From Ignavibacteriales bacterium (GTDB lineage: Bacteria; Bacteroidota; Ignavibacteria; Ignavibacteriales; Melioribacteraceae): 21,227 bases of DNA. The notes beneath the pieces are model-generated. The model was not told the origin of the DNA, did not search any database, and worked only from the letters and a program-made list of their open reading frames with translations. The stretch lies in NCBI GenBank assembly GCA_020059785.1, contig JAGVBL010000141.1, forward strand, positions 1 through 21,227, in the 5' to 3' direction. This document shows positions 1 to 8,264 of the stretch, piece after piece. The stretch's first letter is position 1. Every line of letters starts with the position of its first letter. Position numbers and translations under genes: made by a program.

Positions 1-10
1 AAACATCCAA

Positions 11-3000
11 TTGAATAAAAAAATAATATTTATTTTCATTTTTACGACTCTTACTCTTCGGCTATCAGCACAAAACAATTCTGTCGCTATCGTTGATACA
101 TTCCATATCTCTCCTGATAATAATTACAAAATCTCACAGTTAAACATCATCCCTTTCTCAGAACAGGTTTACTTGAATAACAAACTATTAAAAAGAAGTG
201 AATACAACATTAGTTATCAATCAGGTAGGTTCTCTTTATCGGATTCAACTAATTATAATATTACCGACATAATAGTTGTTGCATATAAGAGCATCAAAAT
301 TGATCTACGAACTGAATATAAAAAGAGAAGTCTGGTAATTAAATATGATGACCTTTATGCAGATAGTATACGTGTATCCAGAGTTGAGAAAGTAGATTTA
401 TCGGCTGAGTCAATTTTTGGAAGGGACTTACAAAAAAGCGGTGCATTAATAAGAGGTTTTACTGTTGGCTCAAACCGCGATTTCCAGTTGAATAGCGGAT
501 TGAGATTGCAGCTTGCCGGTAAACTTTCTGATGAACTCGAAATTGTTGCAGCTTTATCCGATGAGAATACTCCAATTCAACCTGAAGGTAATACTGAAAC
601 ATTGGAAGAACTGGATAAAGTATTTATTGAAGTAAAACATAAAAATGCAATAGGTACTTTTGGTGATTATGAGTTGAATGACCGCGATTACGAGTTTTCT
701 AAAGTAACAAGAAAATTACAGGGATTAAAAGGAGAATTCAATGTTGATAACAATCGAGGTTTTATTGCAATCGCCGGTTCTCGCGGTAAGTTTAATTCTA
801 TTCAATACAATGGTCTTGACGGTAATCAGGGTCCATACAGATTATTCGGAATTAACAACGAAAGAGAAATTATAATTATTGCCGGAAGTGAAAAAGTTTA
901 TCTTGATGGAGAATTACTTAAACGAGGTGAGAACAATGATTATGTTATCGATTACTCAAATTCGGAAATAGTTTTTACTCCTAAACGTTTAATTACTTCT
1001 GTAAGTAGAATCTCTATCGACTTTGAATACACCGACCAGAAATACCGGAGAAATTTTATAGGAACGAATTACTCCACCGACCTATTCAATAACAAATTGA
1101 AATTAGGTTTCAGCTATTTCAGGGAGGGAGACGATCAGGATAATCCGGTTGAAGTAAGTTTTTCAGAAAGTGATTTAACAATTTTACGCAATGCCGGTGA
1201 TAACAGATTAAATGCATCCAGGTCCGGTGTTACTATCGCACCAACTGATTCTTTAGGAAGACGTTTAGGGCTTTATACCAAAATTGATACACTAATCAAT
1301 TCCGGGTCTTATTCTTACTATAGATATTTACCCGGCAATATTAATTCAATTTATAATGTGTCATTCAGTTTTGTTGGGCAGGGGAACGGGGATTACATTA
1401 AGGAAAGTTTAGGCAGATATAAATTTGTTGGAATTGGAAGCGGCTCTTATTTACCAATAATATTTTTGCCATTACCAGAGTTGAAACAGGTAGGTAATTT
1501 TTCGCTCAAAACGAATGTTATTAAAGGGACTAATCTTGATGTTGAGTTATCAGGTAGCTCATGGGATCGTAATCGGTTTTCTGCAATTGACAATTCGGAT
1601 AACTTCGGCTATGCACGTAAAATTCAGTTTACAGTAGAACCACAAGTTATTGAAATCGGAAACATTTCATTAGGTAAAATCGGCTTTGGTATTAAAGACC
1701 GTTTCATCCAGGGTAAATACACTACATTAGACCGGATTGATGAAGTAGAATTTAACAGGTACTACAATATTGCAGATGTCCAAAAATCTGATCAGACTCT
1801 TAGAGAAATTAATTTAGATTTATATCCGTCAAAATACCTCTCGTTAATTTCAAAATACGGATATCTTAAACAGGGAGATCAATTCACCTCCAACAGGTTC
1901 AATTCTATCTTTACTTTCAATGAAGAGAAAAAATTTAATCTCGATTACAATATTGACTATGTCTCATCGGAAAACAATTCAATCAATACTAAATGGAACC
2001 GCCAGATTGGTAAAGGATTTTACGTAATCGGTTCATTCAAACCGGGAATTAATTTTCTATATGAAGATAAAGAAGATTACAAGAACGACTCACTACTTAC
2101 AACAAGTCTAAAATTTATTGAAGCAGCTCCATTTATAGAAATCTCTACTTCAAATAGTTTTGATATCCGTGCGCTTTATTCCTATAGAGAGGAATCGTTT
2201 CCAATAAAAACAAAACTTTCCTTACAATCGCGTGCTTATACCCAGCAGTATCAGGTTAATTATAGAGGACTTAAAGAAATTACAACCTCGTTAAATGTGT
2301 CGTTTAGAAATAAAAAGTTTACCGATGAATTTAAAAAATCAGGTTATAAAGATAACGAAACAATTCTATTCCTATCTCAAAGCCGGTTTAATTTCTTTAA
2401 TAATTTTATAATAGGCGATCTTTTCTATCAGGCGTCAACAGAGCAATCGGCGCGACTGGAAAAAGTATTTGTAAAAGTACCAAGAGGAACCGGAAGTTAT
2501 ATCTACCTTGGTGATCTTAATAATAACGGTATTCCTGAAGAAAATGAATTTCAATTAACATCATTTGATGGTGAATACATTGTAGTGACAATCCCAACCG
2601 ATCAATTATTCCCTGTAATTGATCTTAAAACAAACACAAGATGGAAAATAGACTTTAGTAGATTTCTGACAAGTGAAGATCTCTTTTCAAATATTCTTAA
2701 AGCCATTTCAACAGAAACAGTCTGGCGTATAGAGGAGAACAGTAAAGAATCTAATACAAGTAATATCTATTTGATGCATCTGGGTAAGTTTCTAAACGAT
2801 TCAACAACAATTAGAGGCTCGCAATTATTTCAGCAGGATATTAATATTCTTCAATTTAATAATGAGTTCTCTGTTAGATTACGTTTTCTGCAAAGAAGGA
2901 ATCTTAATCAATTTTCTGCCGGAACAGAAAAAGGATTTTTTAGAGAGCGGGGAATTAGAATCCGTATTAAGCTGCTCGAAGAAATTAATAATCAAACAGA

Positions 3001-3460
3001 ATTTACAAATCAAATTGATAACCTTATTTCGCCGCCGTCATCAAACCGGGCGCGTCAGGTTAATCAAAATAATCTTGTAACCGAATTCAATTACAGACCT
3101 ATTGCCAATATTGAAACCGGTATGAAAATACAGGTCGGAAGGAGCGAGGATAAGTTTCCGCAAAGACCTACAATTGTAGATCAAAATTCAATAACATTAA
3201 GAGTCAATCTCTCTCTGGCAAACATAGGCCGCCTTCGTTTAGAAACAGAGAGAACCGAACTTATCTCTAATTCTATTGTAACAAATATCCCTTTTGAAAT
3301 TACACGTGGAAACGTTATTGGAAAGAATTATTTTTGGAGAGTATTTCTTGATTACAAAATAGCAAGTTATGTTCAGACTTCATTTAGTTACGATGGACGT
3401 CTTTATGGAAAGCAAAGAGCTATTCATACTTTACGAGCCGAAGCGCGTGCATATTTCTAG
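11..3460 (+). CDS. Large outer-membrane beta-barrel protein of uncharacterised family (SprA-reminiscent N-terminal region)
   Basis: A protein of about 1149 residues, predicted to sit in the outer membrane; its function is unknown. Residues 1-21 form a signal peptide (Lys-Lys, then a hydrophobic core, ending Ser-Ala-Gln). Around residues 140-220 there is a block with the pattern RGFTVGSNRD, LRLQLAGKL, then IQPEGNTE and a DKVFIEV strand, which resembles the N-terminal region of SprA-type gliding/secretion proteins. Two glycine-rich GxGxGxY elements lie at 456-462 and 474-480. An EF-hand-like acidic loop, DLNNNGIPEENEF, is at 835-847. The rest is alternating beta-strand sequence, and the C-terminus ends in Phe, as in outer-membrane barrels. 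The chosen start is TTG, but the frame is open to the window edge, so the true start may lie upstream. Family placement is inference; localisation is fairly secure. Confidence 0.75.
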   Translation: MNKKIIFIFIFTTLTLRLSAQNNSVAIVDTFHISPDNNYKISQLNIIPFSEQVYLNNKLLKRSEYNISYQSGRFSLSDSTNYNITDIIVVAYKSIKIDLRTEYKKRSLVIKYDDLYADSIRVSRVEKVDLSAESIFGRDLQKSGALIRGFTVGSNRDFQLNSGLRLQLAGKLSDELEIVAALSDENTPIQPEGNTETLEELDKVFIEVKHKNAIGTFGDYELNDRDYEFSKVTRKLQGLKGEFNVDNNRGFIAIAGSRGKFNSIQYNGLDGNQGPYRLFGINNEREIIIIAGSEKVYLDGELLKRGENNDYVIDYSNSEIVFTPKRLITSVSRISIDFEYTDQKYRRNFIGTNYSTDLFNNKLKLGFSYFREGDDQDNPVEVSFSESDLTILRNAGDNRLNASRSGVTIAPTDSLGRRLGLYTKIDTLINSGSYSYYRYLPGNINSIYNVSFSFVGQGNGDYIKESLGRYKFVGIGSGSYLPIIFLPLPELKQVGNFSLKTNVIKGTNLDVELSGSSWDRNRFSAIDNSDNFGYARKIQFTVEPQVIEIGNISLGKIGFGIKDRFIQGKYTTLDRIDEVEFNRYYNIADVQKSDQTLREINLDLYPSKYLSLISKYGYLKQGDQFTSNRFNSIFTFNEEKKFNLDYNIDYVSSENNSINTKWNRQIGKGFYVIGSFKPGINFLYEDKEDYKNDSLLTTSLKFIEAAPFIEISTSNSFDIRALYSYREESFPIKTKLSLQSRAYTQQYQVNYRGLKEITTSLNVSFRNKKFTDEFKKSGYKDNETILFLSQSRFNFFNNFIIGDLFYQASTEQSARLEKVFVKVPRGTGSYIYLGDLNNNGIPEENEFQLTSFDGEYIVVTIPTDQLFPVIDLKTNTRWKIDFSRFLTSEDLFSNILKAISTETVWRIEENSKESNTSNIYLMHLGKFLNDSTTIRGSQLFQQDINILQFNNEFSVRLRFLQRRNLNQFSAGTEKGFFRERGIRIRIKLLEEINNQTEFTNQIDNLISPPSSNRARQVNQNNLVTEFNYRPIANIETGMKIQVGRSEDKFPQRPTIVDQNSITLRVNLSLANIGRLRLETERTELISNSIVTNIPFEITRGNVIGKNYFWRVFLDYKIASYVQTSFSYDGRLYGKQRAIHTLRAEARAYF

Positions 3461-3483
3461 AAATAATTATTAATCGTGGTTTT

Positions 3484-3948
3484 ATGAAAACGAATCACTC
3501 TTTAATCGAAGCGCACATTTTCAGGACTAATGGAAATGAATTAGAATTTCTTCTTCTCAAGAGAGCAGATGATGAAAGATATCCCGGTATATGGCAGATG
3601 GTAACCGGTTCTGTTAACGAAAACGAAAAAGCATTTGCTGCTGCGTTAAGAGAAATTAAAGAAGAAACCGGTTTAGTTCCGGATAAATTCTGGGTTGTTC
3701 CAAATGTAAATTCATTTTATTCTCCAGAAAAAGATATTGTAATTATGATCCCTGTTTTTGCTGCACAGGTAAGTGATAATTCGGATGTAATTATTTCAAG
3801 TGAACACTCCGAATTCAAATGGGTAAATAAAGATGATGCTAAAAAATTACTTGCCTGGAACGGGCAGCGCACGTCTGTAGATACTATTTATCAATACTTT
3901 ACTTCCAAAAAGAGCACATTATTTTTTAATGAAATAAAAATTGATTGA
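3484..3948 (+). CDS. NUDIX hydrolase, NudB-like (possible dihydroneopterin triphosphate diphosphatase)
   Basis: A 154-residue NUDIX pyrophosphohydrolase, expected to be cytosolic and to hydrolyse a nucleoside-diphosphate-linked substrate with Mg2+. The Nudix box is complete: G42, E48, R56, E57, E60, E61, G63, with Leu at 64. The segment just before it (IWQMVTGSV, 36-44) and the later SEHSEFKWV region resemble E. coli NudB, which removes pyrophosphate from dihydroneopterin triphosphate in folate synthesis. That substrate is only a suggestion, since NUDIX specificity is hard to read from sequence. Length is normal for the family. The gene starts 23 nt after the barrel-protein gene and has no good Shine-Dalgarno site. 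A 42-nt gap separates it from the kinase gene that follows. Confidence 0.88.
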   Translation: MKTNHSLIEAHIFRTNGNELEFLLLKRADDERYPGIWQMVTGSVNENEKAFAAALREIKEETGLVPDKFWVVPNVNSFYSPEKDIVIMIPVFAAQVSDNSDVIISSEHSEFKWVNKDDAKKLLAWNGQRTSVDTIYQYFTSKKSTLFFNEIKID

Positions 3949-3990
3949 TCATAAAAAATGAACAGGTTTTATTTATATTAGAAATACAAA

Positions 3991-4914
3991 ATGAGGGAAT
4001 ATTCTGTGGGCCTTTTAGTTGTCGGTTCAATCGGTTTGGATGACATCGAAACACCATTCGATAAAATTCAAAATGCTCTTGGCGGCTCTACAACTTACAT
4101 TTCATTGGCTGCATCTTATTTTACCGGTCCGGTTAGTATTGTAGGTGTTGTAGGAAGCGATTTTAATTACGAACATATTAAAATGCTCGAAAATCATAAT
4201 GTTGATCTGGAAGGACTTCAAATTGTTGAAGGTGCCAGGACATTCCGTTACGGATGCCGTTATCATTACGATTTAAACGTGCGCGATTCACTCTTTACTC
4301 ATCTTAATGTATTTGAACACTTTAAACCGGTTATTCCCGAAAGAAATAGAAAAAGTAGTTTTGTTATTCTTGGTAATATAGCCCCCTCACTTCAATTAAA
4401 CGTTCTAGATCAGCTTGAATCACCAAAATTTATTGTCTGCGATACAATGAATTTCTGGATTAACGGTGCAATCGATGATTTATTCAAGGTTCTTAAACGC
4501 GTTAATGTGCTTATAATTAATGATTCGGAAGCGCGCCTATTAGCAAAGGAACCTAACCTGATTAAAGCTGCACACAAAATTTCTAAAATGGGTCCGGAAT
4601 ATTTGATAATTAAAAAAGGTGAACACGGAGCGTTGTTATTTGGTGATAACACAATATTTTCGGCTCCGGCTTATCCAATGGAAAATATTTTTGATCCCAC
4701 TGGTGCCGGTGATGCATTCGCCGGAGGATTTACAGGTTACCTTCATAAGAACCGCGACTTCTCATTCAGCAATCTTAAACGTGCTGTTGTCTATGGATCT
4801 GTAATGGCTTCTTTCTGTGTCGAAAAATTCAGCACAAAAGGTCTGGAAGACCTTAGCTTTTTGGAAATTCATAACAGGTTTCTGGAGTTTAAGGAATTAT
4901 CGAGTTTTAGCTGA
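3991..4914 (+). CDS. PfkB/ribokinase-family sugar or nucleoside kinase
   Basis: A 307-residue kinase of the PfkB (ribokinase) family, which transfers phosphate from ATP to a sugar or nucleoside hydroxyl. The C-terminal signature DPTGAGDAFAGG starts at D235; D241 is the expected catalytic base and the Gly-Ala-Gly forms the anion hole. The N-terminal GSIGLDD and GGSTTYISLAAS segments fit the family's substrate lid region, but the Asn usual in the GGxxxN motif is absent, as I recall for a subfamily annotated only as sugar kinase. The stop codon is separated by one base from the start of mtnA, so the two are probably translated together. The substrate may therefore be a pentose or 5-substituted ribose feeding MtnA; this is inference from context. 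Confidence 0.87.
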   Translation: MREYSVGLLVVGSIGLDDIETPFDKIQNALGGSTTYISLAASYFTGPVSIVGVVGSDFNYEHIKMLENHNVDLEGLQIVEGARTFRYGCRYHYDLNVRDSLFTHLNVFEHFKPVIPERNRKSSFVILGNIAPSLQLNVLDQLESPKFIVCDTMNFWINGAIDDLFKVLKRVNVLIINDSEARLLAKEPNLIKAAHKISKMGPEYLIIKKGEHGALLFGDNTIFSAPAYPMENIFDPTGAGDAFAGGFTGYLHKNRDFSFSNLKRAVVYGSVMASFCVEKFSTKGLEDLSFLEIHNRFLEFKELSSFS

Positions 4915-4915
4915 T

Positions 4916-5926
4916 ATGCAACCGATTCGTTCTATAGAGTATAAAGACGATAAGCTTCATATTATTAATCAAACTAAACTTCCTCTTCAATTAGAATACA
5001 TTGTAACTGACAATTATGAACGGATTGGTGAGGCAATAGAAAAATTAGAAATACGCGGCGCTCCTGCAATTGGTATTGCTGCAGCATATGCATTGGCACT
5101 TTCTGTAAAAAATATTTCTGAAGATTCTAATTACAATTTTAACAATGCTTATAGGCGACTTTCAATTACACGTCCTACCGCGGTAAATCTTTTCTATGCA
5201 TTAAATGAAATAAAAAAGTTATTCGAACGGAATCAGACAGACAGAAATCTATTTGAGATTCTCATTAATAGAGCAAAAGAAATTCATGAAGATGATATAA
5301 AGAAGTGCGACTTAATTGCCAAGAACGGATTATCCATTTTTAATAATACGGTTACAGTTCTTACTCATTGCAATACAGGTGCTTTAGCAACCGGTGGCGA
5401 CGGCACTGCATTAAATGTAATAAGAAAAGGATTTGAGAAAGGTTTTATTGATTTAGTTTATGTTGACGAGACCAGACCTTTACTGCAAGGTTCCCGATTA
5501 ACAGCATGGGAACTCAATAATTATAATATTCCTTTCAAGATTATCACGGATTCCACTGCTGCAATGCTGATGAAAGAGGGAAAAGTTGGATTAGTTATAA
5601 CTGGTGCAGACCGTATTGCTGTAAATGGCGATTCAGCAAATAAAATCGGGACATACAATCTCGCTGTTCTTTGTAAACATCATTCAATTCCTTTCTATAT
5701 AGCTGCGCCCACAACAACAATTGATCTAACATCAGCGACCGGGGATAACATCAAAATAGAAGAGCGGGGTAAAAAAGAAATTTTGGAAATAAACGGAAAT
5801 AAAATTACAGCAGATAATTATGATGTTTTCTCTCCGGCTTTTGATATAACTCCATACTCTCTGATAACTTCAATTATTACGGAAAAATCGGTTTATCAAC
5901 CACCTTATAATTTTCAAAATGTCTGA
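4916..5926 (+). CDS. mtnA: S-methyl-5-thioribose-1-phosphate isomerase
   Basis: MtnA isomerises 5-methylthioribose 1-phosphate to the ribulose form in methionine salvage; relatives act on 5-deoxyribose 1-phosphate or ribose 1,5-bisphosphate. The 336 residues match the normal length. Conserved motifs are RGAPAIG near residue 48, the catalytic cysteine C152 in HCNTGALAT, the DETRPLLQGSRLTAWEL segment, and the catalytic aspartate D232 in GADRI. The open frame extends upstream to 4817, but that extra part overlaps the kinase gene and carries no family sequence. The ATG at 4916, one base after the kinase stop, gives the usual N-terminus. The gene overlaps recO by 8 nt. No other methionine-salvage gene (mtnK, mtnP, mtnB, mtnD) is visible here. 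Confidence 0.93.
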   Translation: MQPIRSIEYKDDKLHIINQTKLPLQLEYIVTDNYERIGEAIEKLEIRGAPAIGIAAAYALALSVKNISEDSNYNFNNAYRRLSITRPTAVNLFYALNEIKKLFERNQTDRNLFEILINRAKEIHEDDIKKCDLIAKNGLSIFNNTVTVLTHCNTGALATGGDGTALNVIRKGFEKGFIDLVYVDETRPLLQGSRLTAWELNNYNIPFKIITDSTAAMLMKEGKVGLVITGADRIAVNGDSANKIGTYNLAVLCKHHSIPFYIAAPTTTIDLTSATGDNIKIEERGKKEILEINGNKITADNYDVFSPAFDITPYSLITSIITEKSVYQPPYNFQNV

Positions 5927-6656
5927 ATTAATAAAAACCGAAGCAATTGTTTTAAGAAAACTGGATTATGGAGATTCAAGTAGAATCATTCATCTCTTTA
6001 CTGAAGAATTCGGGAAACTGACTGCAATGGTTAAAGGTGCCCGCTCATCTAAATCTAAATTTGGATTAACATTGGATTCAATCAATCATGTCCAGATTAT
6101 TTTTTATAAGAAGGATACCCGAGAAGTTCAATTAATTAAAGAATCGGATTTAATTAATCATTTTACAGTAGTAAAGGAAAATTTTGAACGTATACAATTT
6201 GCATCAGCTATAATAGAATTAATCTCAAATTTGACAGTTGAGCACGAAGTTCATAAAAAATTATTTACGGGCACAGTTAAAGCACTTGAGTTGCTGAATA
6301 ATTCCCGGAATGATCCGAAACTAATATTTGCCAAATATTTTCTCTTTTTTATCCGGGAGATTGGTTATGCTATATCCTACAACACATGCTCTGTTTGCGG
6401 GAGGATTATTCAGTCTGATGAAAACACTGCATTTAATTACGACTCCGGCATTGTGTGTAAAGAATGTAAGTCAGACAGATTAGTCCATGTTGAACTTAGC
6501 AAGGAACTTTTTAATTTGTTTATTTGTCTAAATCACAAAAAAAATGATATTAAGTACGATCAAAAAAATCTTGATAAAATTATACATCTTATAGAAAAAT
6601 TTCTAAAATATAATTTACAGGAATTTAAGGGTCTAAAGTCATTAGAGTTAATTTAA
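5919..6656 (+). CDS. recO: DNA repair protein RecO
   Basis: RecO works with RecR and RecF to load RecA on SSB-coated single-stranded DNA during gap repair and recombination. The 245-residue protein has the expected N-terminal OB-fold (about 1-80), recognisable from TEAIVLRKLDYGDSSRIIHLF and the following GKLTAMVKGAR. It is followed by a helical domain and a four-cysteine zinc site: C157 and C160, then C180 and C183. Its first codons overlap the end of mtnA by 8 nt, which points to translational coupling. It has no functional link to mtnA that I know of. A gap of 20 nt containing a strong Shine-Dalgarno site separates it from the protease gene. Confidence 0.93.
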   Translation: MSELIKTEAIVLRKLDYGDSSRIIHLFTEEFGKLTAMVKGARSSKSKFGLTLDSINHVQIIFYKKDTREVQLIKESDLINHFTVVKENFERIQFASAIIELISNLTVEHEVHKKLFTGTVKALELLNNSRNDPKLIFAKYFLFFIREIGYAISYNTCSVCGRIIQSDENTAFNYDSGIVCKECKSDRLVHVELSKELFNLFICLNHKKNDIKYDQKNLDKIIHLIEKFLKYNLQEFKGLKSLELI

Positions 6657-6661
6657 AAATT

Positions 6662-6668
6662 AGGAGGT
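6662..6668 (+). promoter_or_regulatory. Strong Shine-Dalgarno site of the HtrA-like protease gene
   Basis: AGGAGGT lies 8 nt upstream of the ATG at 6677. It is one of only three clear ribosome binding sites in the window and fixes the start of the protease gene. Confidence 0.85.
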
Positions 6669-6676
6669 ACTAATAA

Positions 6677-8179
6677 ATGCGAAGTAAAAACATATTCGGT
6701 ACAGCAGCATTGATAATTATCGGAATTGTATTTGGTGCAATTCTGGTATCCGGTTTTGGTTTAGTCCGTCCAAGTTATGCAGATATTCAAATAGGAGCAT
6801 CTAAACCGCCATTCGAACAACTTGATCCGCAAGCACAGGCATTTAATAATGCATTCGTTCAGGTTGCAGAAAAAGTTACTCCATCAATTGTTCAAATAAC
6901 GGTAGTTACAAAAGCAAAGAATACATTGCCAGAAGGGTTCCATTTTTTCTTCCCGTTTAGAGATGATGTACCGCGCGAACAGCAAGGGGGCGGTAGCGGC
7001 ATTATTATAAGTGACGATGGTTATATCCTGACTAATAATCACGTCGTAGAAAATGCTTCGCAGGTAAGGGTTTCACTCTACAATAAAGAACAATACGACG
7101 CAACAGTTGTTGGGACAGATCCATTAACTGACTTAGCTGTTATAAAGATCGAAAAGAATAATTTACCCGAAGCTTATTTAGGTGATTCTGATAAAATGAA
7201 AGTAGGGCAATGGGTAATGGCTATTGGTAACCCGCTTTCTTTAACATCAACAGTTACTGCCGGAATTATAAGTGCAACAGGTAGAAATATAAATATTATA
7301 CGTGATGAGAATGGATATGGAATTGAAAATTTCATTCAAACAGATGCAGCTATTAATCCCGGTAATAGCGGCGGTGCATTAGTCGACTTAAATGGAGCGG
7401 TAATAGGTGTAAACAGTGCAATTGCAACTGATGGAATGACACAAAGATATATCGGTTACGGATTTGCAATTCCAATTAACCTGGCAAAGTCAGTAGCAAA
7501 TGATCTAATTGCAAATGGAAAAGTTAGCAGAGGTTATATTGGCGTAAGTATAGCAGAAGTTGATGCCTCAACTGCAAAAGCTCTTGGTTTGAAAGAACCA
7601 AAAGGTGTTCTAATTCAGGATGTTGTTAAAGGCGGTGCTGCTGAAAAAGAAGACGTTAAACAGGGCGATGTAATTCTTAAAGTTGATGGCCGCGAAGTTA
7701 ATCAACCTAATCAATTACAATCTTATGTTGCATCTAAAAGGGCTGGTTCACAGGTTAGGTTAACACTCTACCGCGATGGAAAAGAAATTGAAAGATATGT
7801 TACACTTAAATCTCGTGAAGAAGACGAAAAGAAAAATGTTACAGCATCTGATAGAAACAGAAATGAAAATAAAAAGGATGTTAAAGAACTTACATTCGAC
7901 GAACTTGGATTGTCGGTTAGAAATATGACAGATTCAGAATTAAAAGAATTTAATGTTGATAATGGTGTGTTGATTACAAATGTCAAAAATTTCAGTAAAG
8001 CATACAATCAAAGAATTGCAAAAGGAATGGTAATTACGTCTGCAGATAGAAAGGATATTACCAGTGTATCCGAACTACAATCAATTATTGAAAGTAAAAA
8101 GGGTCAGGCAGTGCTTCTGAGAATTATGCTGGACACTCAAGGTACATCCAGGTTGGTTGGTATCGAAATCCCAAAATAA
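6677..8179 (+). CDS. htrA: HtrA/Deg-family periplasmic serine protease with two PDZ domains
   Basis: An envelope-stress protease and chaperone of the Deg family that degrades or refolds damaged exported proteins. Residues 7-30 form one hydrophobic segment serving as a signal peptide or membrane anchor. The trypsin-like domain spans about 50-260, with the complete catalytic triad H122 (in TNNHVV), D152 (in TDLAV) and S231 (in GNSGG). PDZ1 covers about 275-370 (RGYIGVSI onward). A charged linker rich in Lys, Glu and Asn follows, then PDZ2 at about 405-495. The 500-residue length is normal for DegP/DegQ-type enzymes. The start is set by a strong Shine-Dalgarno site. The gene ends a same-strand run closed by an intrinsic terminator. 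DegP, DegQ and DegS subtypes cannot be separated here, although two PDZ domains argue against DegS. Confidence 0.94.
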   Translation: MRSKNIFGTAALIIIGIVFGAILVSGFGLVRPSYADIQIGASKPPFEQLDPQAQAFNNAFVQVAEKVTPSIVQITVVTKAKNTLPEGFHFFFPFRDDVPREQQGGGSGIIISDDGYILTNNHVVENASQVRVSLYNKEQYDATVVGTDPLTDLAVIKIEKNNLPEAYLGDSDKMKVGQWVMAIGNPLSLTSTVTAGIISATGRNINIIRDENGYGIENFIQTDAAINPGNSGGALVDLNGAVIGVNSAIATDGMTQRYIGYGFAIPINLAKSVANDLIANGKVSRGYIGVSIAEVDASTAKALGLKEPKGVLIQDVVKGGAAEKEDVKQGDVILKVDGREVNQPNQLQSYVASKRAGSQVRLTLYRDGKEIERYVTLKSREEDEKKNVTASDRNRNENKKDVKELTFDELGLSVRNMTDSELKEFNVDNGVLITNVKNFSKAYNQRIAKGMVITSADRKDITSVSELQSIIESKKGQAVLLRIMLDTQGTSRLVGIEIPK

Positions 8180-8201
8180 AAAGAAATAAACATATGATTA
8201 T

Positions 8202-8232
8202 AAAAAGCGTCCACTATTCGGGCGCTTTTTTT
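8202..8232 (+). terminator. Intrinsic terminator after the HtrA-like gene
   Basis: The stem AAAAAGCGTCC (8202-8212) pairs with GGGCGCTTTTT (8220-8230), 11 bp with one G-U pair, across a 7-nt loop. The T-run (8226-8232) follows directly, the form of a rho-independent terminator. The A/T-flanked stem could also work weakly on the other strand. Confidence 0.88.
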
Positions 8233-8264
8233 ATATTTGCAGGAAAATAAAAGCGAAATATTTT

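Noticed and set aside
3974..3979. TATATT as a -10 box for the kinase gene
   Set aside because: No -35-like sequence occurs at 16-18 bp upstream, and such hexamers are common in A/T-rich DNA.
4817..4915. N-terminal extension of mtnA to an upstream ATG
   Set aside because: It overlaps the kinase gene by almost 100 nt in another frame, shows no family sequence, and the ATG at 4916 gives the normal MtnA length.
8232..8239. TATATTTG matching the Bacteroidetes -7 consensus before aroC
   Set aside because: No -33 TTTG partner is present, because the position is taken by the terminator hairpin, and the bases include part of its T-run.
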